Shown here piece by piece: positions 36,501 through 42,991 of a stretch of DNA of 64,000 bases. Where the stretch lies: the NCBI RefSeq assembly GCF_000626675.1, contig NZ_CP006842.1:744001-808000 (forward strand), in the 5' to 3' direction. The notes beneath the pieces are model-generated. The model worked only from the letters and a program-made list of their open reading frames with translations, had not been told where the DNA came from and made no database searches. A program made the translations under genes and the position numbers. Each line of letters opens with the position of its first letter. The stretch's first letter is position 1. Source of the DNA: Corynebacterium glyciniphilum AJ 3170. Its GTDB lineage: Bacteria; Actinomycetota; Actinomycetes; Mycobacteriales; Mycobacteriaceae.

Positions 36501-37304
36501 CGCGATGACCAGGTCGGACCACACCAACCCCCGGGTCTCTGCCCGGGTCTTGAGATCCTCCACCTCCGCGGCGCCGATCCGTAGGGAGGTGGTGATGCTG
36601 GCCGTCCCGGCGCCGTGAACCAGATCCTCGCGTCCTGATGTGTCAGGGGCGGGGGACATGCAGTCCTGCCAGTAGTCCCGGTCGGCGGCGTGGTCCGGCC
36701 CCGAGAGGTAGTCGAGGTCGGTGTCGACAATGTCACTGAGCGGAGCGAAGCGGTTCTGCCGGGCAGGGCGTCCGCCGGCGAGGGCAGTGTAGTGGGCCGC
36801 AGTACGCCTGGTCAGTAGCGCGGCACTGTATCCGTCGACGATGATGTGGTGGTACAGCTGTACACACCACACCTCGTTGTGCTCTCCTCCGAGGTTGAGG
36901 ATCAGATAGCGGAACAGTGGCCCCTCGGTCATGGTGCGCCACCGTTCACCGCAGGCGGCCTTTTCGGCGTCGATGACCGCCGTGGCCGTGAGACGAGGGT
37001 CCGGGGCACTGGAGAGATCGCGTATTTCGGGTGGCTCCGCCGGGGTCGGGTCGACGTACTGGCGGGGCCCGTCGGCAGTCTCGGTGAAGCGCAGTCGGAG
37101 TGTCTCCGCCTCGTCGACGGTCAACCGGATCGCGTCGGCGAGCAGGCCGGTGTCAGTTCCGGAACCGGACCCGGGGGTGCTGCGAAGCTCGAGAACTTCT
37201 CCGACCACATAGTAGGGGGACGTCGGGTCCAGCTTCTGCGCATTCCAGATTCCGCGTTGTGCCGCGGCCAGGGGGAGGAGGGACGGGGACGACTGGTGGG
37301 ACAC
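30525..37304 (-). CDS. Non-ribosomal peptide synthetase, C-A-T-(E*)-C-T-TE, siderophore assembly
   Basis: 2259 residues from GTG 37304 (AAAGGA seven bases upstream). Domains with approximate residues: condensation 10-450, active HHIIVDG at 152; adenylation 470-955, LLYTSGTTGTPKG near 598 and NVYGPTET near 751; carrier 985-1055, LGGDSIG with Ser 1019; epimerase/condensation-like 1075-1445 without the HHxxxDG motif; second condensation 1450-1900 with NHHLLTDG near 1590; second carrier 1920-1990, GGHSLL with Ser 1952; thioesterase 2005-2255 with GYSFGG (Ser 2083) and a late His in DTTHAGL. The second module has no adenylation domain. By position it resembles DhbF/EntF: condensation 1 would accept DHB. 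By-eye pocket reading of the adenylation domain gives roughly D-A-D-D-I-G-V-V-D-K, related to Glu/Gln-type codes but with an acidic residue that could suit Arg or Lys. Product and substrate are inferred. Confidence 0.92.
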   Translation of the reverse strand: MSHQSSPSLLPLAAAQRGIWNAQKLDPTSPYYVVGEVLELRSTPGSGSGTDTGLLADAIRLTVDEAETLRLRFTETADGPRQYVDPTPAEPPEIRDLSSAPDPRLTATAVIDAEKAACGERWRTMTEGPLFRYLILNLGGEHNEVWCVQLYHHIIVDGYSAALLTRRTAAHYTALAGGRPARQNRFAPLSDIVDTDLDYLSGPDHAADRDYWQDCMSPAPDTSGREDLVHGAGTASITTSLRIGAAEVEDLKTRAETRGLVWSDLVIAAYATWLRKLGFAGRTADGQCEALIAMPMMARTSGPLRRTPAMLVNMLPLRFPVNPDATVTDLAAVARESLDAARMHQRFPGSELARDLGTPAALHGIGVNLKTFDFTLDFHGVPGVLRNVAGGPPEDLVLVVTPASDGGVDLAFETDPRSVSAATARRRLEDIRALLTADGTLRSIRLRTPETVDSAARERSGSSLPDHRPSLDELIDGLATGTGGLVHDGTAADRTEFDSPALSARIGELSDVVTEYTHRDEVIALDLPKGVDLAAALLAAWRAHRAVVVLDREHPQARRDQILADSGAVAVLDETGVHPTATTNPGDASPTVTGLAYLLYTSGTTGTPKGVQVPRSAVEALFAGHHSTLYPDAWSRARGGASGADLHVAHTASFSFDAAIDQLSWIFTGATVHLYSTDTVGDPASMRTALIADTIDVLDATPSLAGALIDSGALDDAAVSTVILGGEAVPQSLWNRLADLSTGSSFAAWNVYGPTETTVDALATRITDGPVTIGVPVPGMTAEILDTDGEVVPDNEVGELYLSGPQVALGYHGRAEQTAAAFDSTDSRRRYRTGDLVTWVPATDGSRRGAHHFLGRADQQLEIRGHRVEPAEVEAALLSLPPVTGAAVGTFGDPGALKLIAHVTTDGSAATAVSLRADLASVVPGHLVPTRLLVHDRLPLTVGGKVDRTALASLTLPMSPTSPASPAHRATADRCSDAGHPTHPALTAAEQALADIVTDLLGTGDIDLHHDFISLGGDSIGALTVAGRLRRRGWAIQAKDLLTGVDLSDVAAAATRVTATGGHTAEGSTGGTDGPVAIQELRYDTGAIATGTVSGPRPSYVGSMSLPGSPTPVTTTTAAAAAATMMTTHAALRAVLDESVTDAPRFIVPRVPLVSAESVIAPATVTDDELADSLDPASGAVWRFAISPGPGGDHTVRVAVDAGIFDPSSSALLLNDLTDVLRGRYRSHQDGSGRTDSTLRSWRADAPAPRDVTSAPVVSRRSPLPGASDLVSRLSALYSVTADDVATAAALLATGGPVDLLTRTQTEHLPDGGNAVLGALSTIHRIPALPDAVYASPRSALLHAKEHRRRVVAHTGTPHSPALTVSCGDTRIVPHGYTAHSPLLTVGDDDAVLATNSDKAEDTLEKITEAFTALAVLSLTTDGGASPSDLHLDGVSQDTIDAWEQRHGPLADVLPVSPLQEALLYHSVSGGDGYVLAAGVDLCGAVDENRLHQAFHDVLARHDLLRARFDTTSGDDPAQLIPRDVVLPWRTVDLRPVPRPAAVRAADDLLRETALRPVDPEAGPLVTAALVLLPDSGEDDASARLVLGNHHLLTDGWSTPVMLRDLLAFYHGEPLPPAAPYSDYLDWLARQDPRDADDAWRSRLSGLERGTLVGSLAPARHSAPVGETVQEISSDATTSLLQRARQEGVTPNTVLQAAWTLTLAAVTGRDDVVFGTTVSGRPTEVDGIEHTVGLFINTLPSRVPLERGDSLTSLITGIGRAQADMTVHASTPLVHIEQLSGLGTLFDTLVVYDNFPTLATDDPDTSDDGAGRIAVSEVHADGMTNFPLSVVVPPGDIPRIVLAHRPDLIDPAFVERTAQVLTTVLETLADTTAPGGQSVGDVLNTISATTPPWTPDGASAPALSTPPASLAAPTTAVGTTGAADVIAGVMAELLGVDHVHTDDNFFDIGGHSLLAMRLLGKLRRTGTYGLDAVTIQDIVETGSPGALAARLAADNGGTTPDRNILPLASGSGEPLFCIHPAGGLALPFHGLATRLKHLDIPVTGLQLPDPRPDGADVETLAARYVDTVQQIHPVGPYRLLGYSFGGVVAQAMTAELIRRGENVSYLGVLDAYPAGTAPSDAINGTTDLPAVPDLSLEQLEALTGTDGETGASNFSTLSANLAFCDALLRSATPVDLSGFAGTAQIVVATRADDRLTGLSGNTAAAGRWDPVSAWRGVLPRDPDTLSLDTTHAGLTSDNGWDCIAPAIAKALTTAKESLS

Positions 37305-37327
37305 CGGTGGTCCTTTCGTGGTCGATG

Positions 37328-37346
37328 ATTGGAGAGGCTTACTTAA
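37328..37346 (-). promoter_or_regulatory. DtxR/IdeR-like iron box between NRPS and aryl carrier genes
   Basis: ATTGGAGAGGCTTACTTAA matches the DtxR consensus at 13 of 19 positions by eye. It lies 24 bases upstream of the NRPS start (minus strand) and 76 bases upstream of the carrier protein start (plus strand), so it could control both divergent genes. Confidence 0.65.
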
Positions 37347-37421
37347 TGTGTTGGTGTGGTGGTACAGTCTGCGCGTCACCGATGCGATGACTTCAGAGAA
37401 CACGACAGACGAAGGTGGAAG

Positions 37422-37700
37422 ATGACTGACTCGACGACGGATGCGACGACGGACGACCAGGTTGAGAGCCGGGTTGACGCCACGATGCGGCGGCTGCTCG
37501 CCAGGGTGGCTGAACTGCTGAACATCGAGGTGACACAGATCGACACCGGCGAAGAGCTCATGGACCAGGGGCTCGATTCGGTCCGCCTCGTGGAGATCGT
37601 GACCTTCCTGCGGAAGGAAGGTTTCGACGCCGACTTCGCCGACCTCGCTGAGGACAGCTCGGTGGACGCCTGGCGTGAGCTGCTCACCGAACAGGCCTAG
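37422..37700 (+). CDS. Stand-alone aryl carrier protein
   Basis: 92 residues, with an N-terminal Thr/Asp-rich tail then a carrier domain: LLARVAELLNIEVTQIDTGE, LMDQGLDSVRLVEIVTFLRK, the Ser of GLDSVR (about residue 53) being the phosphopantetheine site. The DSVRLVEIV form resembles the aryl carrier domain of DhbB/EntB, absent from the isochorismatase in this window. It probably receives DHB from the AMP ligase and presents it to the first NRPS condensation domain. It reads away from the NRPS and runs convergently into the adenylation gene; both stop codons lie in one CTAG at 37697-37700. An acyl-carrier role for the other amino acid is possible but less likely. Confidence 0.85.
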   Translation: MTDSTTDATTDDQVESRVDATMRRLLARVAELLNIEVTQIDTGEELMDQGLDSVRLVEIVTFLRKEGFDADFADLAEDSSVDAWRELLTEQA

Positions 37701-39391
37701 CCCGCACCGACCTCGCCCTGGCGTGCCTTCAGCGCGGTGCGGTCGAGTTTTCCGTTGGGGCTGACCGGCAGTGCGTCAAGCACCGTGATCCGGGTCGGGA
37801 CCATGTACTCGGGTACGCTCTCGGCCAATCGTGCGCTGAGTTCCGTGACATCCGGGGCGGCATCCGGCTCGGCGGCGACGATGAAAGCGAGCAGGGTGTC
37901 GGCACCGCCATGGGCAACGGCGACGGCCGCCGCCTGGCGCACTCCGTCGAGTTCGCGGAGCCGGGACTCCACCTCCCCGAGCTCGACGCGGTTGCCCCGG
38001 ATCTTCACCTGGTCGCCGATCCGCCCCAGGAACTGCAGCATCCGCGTACCGTTCACCTCCGTCCAGGAGACCACGTCCCCGGTGCGGTACATGCGTCCTC
38101 CGTCGACGTCCGGACGGAGAGACTCCACGAAGGCCTCCCTGGTCAGTCCCGCCCGACCGAAGTAGCCGTTGCCCACCTGGGGCCCTGAGATGCACAGTTC
38201 GCCGGGGCTGTTCCAGTTCTGTGCGGAGGGGTTGACCTCGACACCGTCCTCGTCCACGACGTACACGCCCACGTTGTCTTCGGGTAGACCGAGCAGGCTG
38301 GCACGGTCGTCGAAGTCGCCGGCGCTGATGAGTTCATCGGTGTATTCCACCCAAGTGACGTCCATCGCCGCCTCGGTGGGGCCGTACAGTCCGTGGACGC
38401 GGCAGCCGATGCCGGCCCGTGCCCGCCGGACGACGTCGGCCGGAACAGCCTCACCACCGAGAAGCAGGTGCCGGATATTCCCCAGGGAGGACAGGGGCGT
38501 ACCGAAATCGTCGAGGACATCGAGCAGTACGCGCATCAGGGAGGGCACCATCGACAGGACCGTCACGTCATGCTCTGAAATGAGGGACACCATGGTGTCG
38601 ACGTCCCCGGGCCACCACTCCGGGCCGGGGATAACAACGGTGCCGCCGGTCGACAGAGGGCCGAGCAACTCGGCCACGCCGACGTCGAAGCTGACCGGGG
38701 CTTTCTGCAGCATCCGGATACTTCCGTCGTTCCCGAGCACGCGGCCCATCCACAGGAAGTGAGCGGCTACGCCGAGATGGGTGTTCAACGCCCCTTTGGG
38801 GGTGCCGGTCGTGCCTGAGGTGTAGATCAGGTAGCAGTCGTCGGACGGACGGACGGGGCGGGACTGCTCGGCAGACTCGAAACGAGGTCCGTGGTCGGAC
38901 AGGAATGCCCGGCCCAGCGCTGAATCGTCGGTGACGGTGCCGCCCACGGTCGTACCTTCGAGGTCCGCCTCTGCCGGCAGGGAGGCCCCGCCGAGCGCGA
39001 AGGCAGCGGCGGGGGCGCAGTCCTCGAGGATGAAGCTGACGCGTTCAGCCGGGTACGAGGCGTCCACCGGGACGTAGACGGCACCAGCGCGGATGATGCC
39101 TACTGCGAGGACCGGCAACCATCCGCACCGGTGTGCCACGACGACCACCCGGTCACCGGTCCCGATACCGTTGGTGCGCAGGTAGCGGGCGACGGCGGAG
39201 GATCTCCGGTCCAGCTCCGCATAGGTGAGCGTTCCACCGTCGCCCACGACAGCGGGACCTTCGCCCCCACCGGTCACCGCGCGGTGCAGCAGGGCGTCCA
39301 GTGTTGACGGATCCACCGGCGCGGCGGGGCCGAAGCGCAGGTCCCCCTCCAGCCCGGTGTAGGAGCGGGTGGCGGTGTCAGGTGCGGTCAC
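37697..39391 (-). CDS. Stand-alone amino acid adenylation protein
   Basis: 564 residues: a complete adenylation domain with no carrier or condensation domain. Motifs are LTYAELDRRS, the A3 loop YLIYTSGTTGTPKGA, GLYGPTEAAMD, MYRTGDVV, FLGRIGDQVKIRGNRVE and the catalytic lysine in PVSPNGKLDRTAL. By-eye pocket reading is about D-V-A-S-L-G-L-M-D-K, which I cannot assign. The neighbouring NRPS lacks its second adenylation domain, so this protein probably charges the second NRPS carrier in trans; the adjoining N-hydroxylase makes a hydroxylated, acylated Orn or Lys a candidate substrate. It overlaps the hydroxylase gene by four bases (ATGA). Confidence 0.88.
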   Translation of the reverse strand: MTAPDTATRSYTGLEGDLRFGPAAPVDPSTLDALLHRAVTGGGEGPAVVGDGGTLTYAELDRRSSAVARYLRTNGIGTGDRVVVVAHRCGWLPVLAVGIIRAGAVYVPVDASYPAERVSFILEDCAPAAAFALGGASLPAEADLEGTTVGGTVTDDSALGRAFLSDHGPRFESAEQSRPVRPSDDCYLIYTSGTTGTPKGALNTHLGVAAHFLWMGRVLGNDGSIRMLQKAPVSFDVGVAELLGPLSTGGTVVIPGPEWWPGDVDTMVSLISEHDVTVLSMVPSLMRVLLDVLDDFGTPLSSLGNIRHLLLGGEAVPADVVRRARAGIGCRVHGLYGPTEAAMDVTWVEYTDELISAGDFDDRASLLGLPEDNVGVYVVDEDGVEVNPSAQNWNSPGELCISGPQVGNGYFGRAGLTREAFVESLRPDVDGGRMYRTGDVVSWTEVNGTRMLQFLGRIGDQVKIRGNRVELGEVESRLRELDGVRQAAAVAVAHGGADTLLAFIVAAEPDAAPDVTELSARLAESVPEYMVPTRITVLDALPVSPNGKLDRTALKARQGEVGAG

Positions 39392-40752
39392 AGAAGGGTC
39401 CTTTCAGGACGGGAGGAGGAACGACGCAGGGACTCCGGGGACGGGGCAGTGCCCGCCCCGAGACCGGCGAGGACGCGGTCGGAGAGCTCGCCGAGGCAGC
39501 TGAGGTTCGCCATGCCGGGTCCTTGGGACATGCCGGAGAGCGTGGGCAGGAACAGCGTCGGGTTCATGCCTGTCAGTGCCAGGTCGGGGCCGATCCTGTT
39601 CTCAACGGTGGTCGGGGTCACCGCGCCACCACAGGCCTCGATGAGATGGGCGACGACCTGGTCGTTCATCATGCGGGTGAACCAGAGCGGAGAGTTGCCA
39701 CGGGCGTCGACGACGAGGTCCACGAGCTCCGTGCGGTCCCCGATACGTAGTTCGGCCATTCCGTCCCGGTCGTGGACGGCGGAGACCCGACCGCGGAGGT
39801 GACTGACCCTGTCCTCGGCCATGAGTTTCTCCTGGACCTGGGCGGAGAACACACCACGGTCGCATCGGTTGATCACGTCACGACGGCTTGCATCGTCCAG
39901 ATCGGTCCAGAGCCTCGGATCAGTGTAGAGCTCGTTCTCGAAGGATCCTTCCGCACGCGTGAAGATCGTGGGGGAGGGGGACACCACCGCGATATCGACG
40001 ACGTCGTGACCGATGAGCTCCTCGACGATGCTGGCGGCGGTCTCGCCGCCGCCGATGACCGCCACCCGGGATGCCGGGGGAAGCTGCGCCGATGACACCG
40101 CCTGCCAGAACCCCGCGACCGAGTACACCGTCGGGAGCGGGGCGATACGCCGGTCGGACCGTCCTGGCCCGGTGAGCATCAGGGCATCGGCTTCCAGGCG
40201 TGATGATGTCCCGTCGATGCGGTCGATGGACAGGGACCAGCCCCGGGACGAGTCGGGCCGGGATGAGTCGGATCGGAGCCCGATGCGGGTCACCTGACCG
40301 TTGACCAGTGTCATCCGGGACTTCTCTGCGGCCCAGCGCAGGTAGTCCGCCCACAGGTAGTGCCGCGGGTTGGGGTGACCGTGATCCACCCACCAGGCGT
40401 ACCGGTCGGTGTCGACGAGGAAACTCGTCCATCCGATGTCCAGCAGCGTCTGGTCTACCGCCCGGTTTGTCCCGTCGGTGTCTCCGGCAATGCGGGTACG
40501 GTACGGAAAGCCGATGTCCTTGGTGGGGGACGTGCCCAGTTGGTGGCGGCCGTCGGTCCAGCCGCCGCCGGAACGCCAGTTGCCGCCGACTCCCTGGTAG
40601 TCGACGACGGTGATCGTCGGTGCGGGAAGGCCCAGTGTGCGCAGAGCGTGAGCCTTCGCCTGGACGGCAACGGCCTTGGGGCCGGCGCCGAGGATCACCA
40701 GTGAGGGGGCGGGGGGCTGTTCAGTGGGACGACGGCGTGGCAGGTTCGACAC
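39388..40752 (-). CDS. L-lysine/L-ornithine N-monooxygenase, MbtG-like
   Basis: 454 residues, FAD- and NADPH-dependent N-hydroxylase of Lys or Orn side chains, the first step of hydroxamate formation. It resembles mycobactin lysine N6-hydroxylase MbtG: VILGAGPKAVAVQAKAHAL (FAD), NWRSGGGWTDGRHQLGTSP, KDIGFPYRT, then VAVIGGGETAAS (NADPH). First gene of a two-gene minus-strand unit with the adenylation protein. A DtxR-like box lies in the divergent promoter region shared with the acyltransferase gene. Lys versus Orn cannot be decided from sequence. Confidence 0.9.
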   Translation of the reverse strand: MSNLPRRRPTEQPPAPSLVILGAGPKAVAVQAKAHALRTLGLPAPTITVVDYQGVGGNWRSGGGWTDGRHQLGTSPTKDIGFPYRTRIAGDTDGTNRAVDQTLLDIGWTSFLVDTDRYAWWVDHGHPNPRHYLWADYLRWAAEKSRMTLVNGQVTRIGLRSDSSRPDSSRGWSLSIDRIDGTSSRLEADALMLTGPGRSDRRIAPLPTVYSVAGFWQAVSSAQLPPASRVAVIGGGETAASIVEELIGHDVVDIAVVSPSPTIFTRAEGSFENELYTDPRLWTDLDDASRRDVINRCDRGVFSAQVQEKLMAEDRVSHLRGRVSAVHDRDGMAELRIGDRTELVDLVVDARGNSPLWFTRMMNDQVVAHLIEACGGAVTPTTVENRIGPDLALTGMNPTLFLPTLSGMSQGPGMANLSCLGELSDRVLAGLGAGTAPSPESLRRSSSRPERTLL

Positions 40753-40836
40753 TGTGAGGGGTGCTCCTGTGGTTGTGTGACGGTCGGATGTCAGACTGTT
40801 TACCGGGCAGGGTACTCTGTCACGGCAGCCCTTATC

Positions 40837-40855
40837 AAAGGGTAGGAATCCCTAA
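40837..40855. promoter_or_regulatory. DtxR/IdeR-like iron box in divergent region
   Basis: AAAGGGTAGGAATCCCTAA matches the DtxR consensus at 12 of 19 positions. It lies between the N-hydroxylase (minus) and the acyltransferase (plus) and could control both. Confidence 0.58.
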
Positions 40856-40897
40856 GTATCGCATGTGCTGTATGACCAGCAGGAGAGGGAAGTAACT

Positions 40898-41617
40898 GTG
40901 ACCGAGAACAACATCACGACGACAGAGGCGGCGCAGACCGGGGTAGTGGATCTCAGCGTCCTGCACCGGCTGCGCACCGACCTTCCGGACAGTGAATTCC
41001 TCGACGCCCCGCCCCGGATCCCTGAGGAGTACCTGCAGGGGGTGGACGGGATCACTCTCCGTGTCGCAGACCCGGAGAAGGACGCGGAGACCGTCTCGAC
41101 GTGGATGAATCGGCCGCACCTGGTGGAGACCTGGGACCAGGCATGGAGTGCGGAGACATGGGCCGCTGACTGGAGGGCGAAACTGTCGACCACTTATGCC
41201 GTGCCGTTGATCCTCTCCTACGACGGTGAGGACGGAAGGGGCGAGGTGGGTTACATGGAGATCTACCGCCCGCGACGCGATGAGATCGGCCAGGCGTACC
41301 GGTCTGAGCCCCATGACCTGGGTTTCCACGTTGCCATCGGCGAGGCCACGTTGACGGGTAAGGGGATCTTCGGACCTTTCGTCGGCGATTTTGCGGCACG
41401 ACTGCTGCAGTCTGACCCCGAATGCCGACTGGTCATGGCGGAACCGGACGTGAGCAACCACCGGGTCCACCGGGTGATGAGCCGCGGCGGGGGAGTGGAC
41501 GCCGGCCAGTGGCAGCAGCGTGCCGACCGACGCGTCCGGCTGTTCTTCTGGCCGGGCGTCGGCGTCGATCCTCTGTCACGGTTGAACGGCTCCCCCGAGG
41601 ACGGCGACCTGGTCTGA
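40898..41617 (+). CDS. N-hydroxy-lysine/ornithine acyltransferase (IucB/MbtK-type GNAT)
   Basis: 239 residues. GTG 40898 has AGGAGAGGGA seven bases upstream; an in-frame start at 40865 lacks this. The protein has the siderophore GNAT layout: TLRVADPEKDAETVSTWMNRPHLVETWDQAW, then YMEIYRPRRDEIG, GFHVAIGE, TGKGIFGPF and AEPDVSNHRVHRVM, matching the acetyltransferase family of IucB and mycobactin MbtK. It would acylate the N-hydroxylated side chain to give the hydroxamate. The acyl donor (acetyl, formyl or other) is not visible. Confidence 0.88.
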   Translation: MTENNITTTEAAQTGVVDLSVLHRLRTDLPDSEFLDAPPRIPEEYLQGVDGITLRVADPEKDAETVSTWMNRPHLVETWDQAWSAETWAADWRAKLSTTYAVPLILSYDGEDGRGEVGYMEIYRPRRDEIGQAYRSEPHDLGFHVAIGEATLTGKGIFGPFVGDFAARLLQSDPECRLVMAEPDVSNHRVHRVMSRGGGVDAGQWQQRADRRVRLFFWPGVGVDPLSRLNGSPEDGDLV

Positions 41618-41649
41618 CCCTCCCTGTCTGAGCGTCCCGTCCGAGAGTC

Positions 41650-42948
41650 TCAGCCGGTGATGAATCTGCCGGTGACCCCGCTGCCCACCCGACCGGATCG
41701 GCCCCCGGTGCTCTTCGGGTCAGTGACGCCGGGCATGCGCACCATGGTCGTGCCACCGGGGTGCTCGCGCTGCAGCCGTTTGGCCACCTGGAATCCGTTG
41801 ATCTCGGGAATCTGCGTGAGGTCCACGGTGCGGTCGGCGTCGACGCCGCGAGGGCCGAACAGGTTGATCGCGGTCGTCTCCCGAGTACTTGTCGGGGATT
41901 CCGCGGGCCCCTGCGGTAGTCCCGCTTCGATCAGCCGTGCCAGGATCGAGAGGCTGATCAGCGACTGCTCGAGGTGCGGCCACAACAACACCCCGCCGGC
42001 ACCGCCGCGTTCATCGACCACCGTCACCCGTGCGAGCCGTTGGGTTCCCAGGATCACGTGAGGGATGCCGTCGACGGGACGGACAGGGCCGGAGACGGAG
42101 AGTTTTGCAGAACTGACCTCCACTGTCGCCTCGGGCGACTGGTCTGCGGACCCTCCGTTCCGTAGCTCGTTACGGACCGCCTCCAGGGTGCGTCGGACGG
42201 CAGGCCCGCCGGTCAACAGATCACCGCAGGGAGCATCCAGGGTAGCGGGAGAAGAGACGCAGTACTGACGGTCGAGGCGCCCCAGCGTCCGACCGACACC
42301 GGGGCTCAGCGGAGAGGTCCGTCCCCGTGCCCGTAGTGCCACCGGTGCGGCGGGCATTCCGGCAGCGGCACGCGCGAGCAGGACAGCGGTCAGGAGGATC
42401 TCGTCATGGCTGGCACCTGTTTGCGACGGCAGCATGTCGAGCAGGGCATCGGCATCGCTGACATCGAACGTCTTGTACGTTGACGGCCCACCCCCGGCGA
42501 AGGTGGCGGGCGGATCCATCTCCGCCTGCGGGCCCCAGTCGCCACCGGGAGCGACGGCCTTCCCCTCCAGAAGCATCCGGGCATCAGTGACCAGTGTCGA
42601 CCAGGATTCCGCATCAATGATCCCGCGGTGCACACACAGCAGTACGCGGGTGTCAGAGAGCCGGCTGAGCCGCCACACCCGTCCATTCGCCGGGTCAAGG
42701 GACGCGGCGAGATCGCCCGGGCCGGTGCCTTCCGCCGCGATGATGTCGGTCGGGGAGAACCGGACCTCGTCGGGGACCGTCACCACACAATCGGAGCCGT
42801 CTCCGGTCAGCACGGCGCGCAATGCGCCGTGCGCGTCCATCAGCCCCGCGACGAGGAACCTCAGGTCGGCGTCCTCGACGGGGCCGGTGGTGTCGAGCGT
42901 TGTCCAGTAGACGGCGGACGACGGTACCGGAGGAACGCTGAAAGTCAT
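41650..42948 (-). CDS. Stand-alone NRPS epimerase/condensation-like protein, probably catalytically altered
   Basis: 432 residues from ATG 42948; an in-frame GTG at 43026 would overlap the upstream gene. It looks like an isolated NRPS epimerization/condensation domain: VPPVPSSAVYW at the start, AHGALRAVL, then CVHRGIIDAESWSTLV where epimerases have HHxxxDxxSWxxL, and VGRTLGRLDRQYCV near the VGWFTxxYPV position. The second, catalytic His is replaced by Arg. It shares phrases with the degenerate domain inside the NRPS (SLDPAxGxVWR, HxALRAVL), suggesting a common origin. It follows the SfnC-like gene on the same strand by 43 bases and is convergent with the acyltransferase gene. Role unknown: docking, gatekeeping or a relic. 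Confidence 0.6.
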   Translation of the reverse strand: MTFSVPPVPSSAVYWTTLDTTGPVEDADLRFLVAGLMDAHGALRAVLTGDGSDCVVTVPDEVRFSPTDIIAAEGTGPGDLAASLDPANGRVWRLSRLSDTRVLLCVHRGIIDAESWSTLVTDARMLLEGKAVAPGGDWGPQAEMDPPATFAGGGPSTYKTFDVSDADALLDMLPSQTGASHDEILLTAVLLARAAAGMPAAPVALRARGRTSPLSPGVGRTLGRLDRQYCVSSPATLDAPCGDLLTGGPAVRRTLEAVRNELRNGGSADQSPEATVEVSSAKLSVSGPVRPVDGIPHVILGTQRLARVTVVDERGGAGGVLLWPHLEQSLISLSILARLIEAGLPQGPAESPTSTRETTAINLFGPRGVDADRTVDLTQIPEINGFQVAKRLQREHPGGTTMVRMPGVTDPKSTGGRSGRVGSGVTGRFITG

Positions 42949-42991
42949 GCCTTGCAGGTTACCGGCTGTCCGGAACCCGACGGCACCGAGG

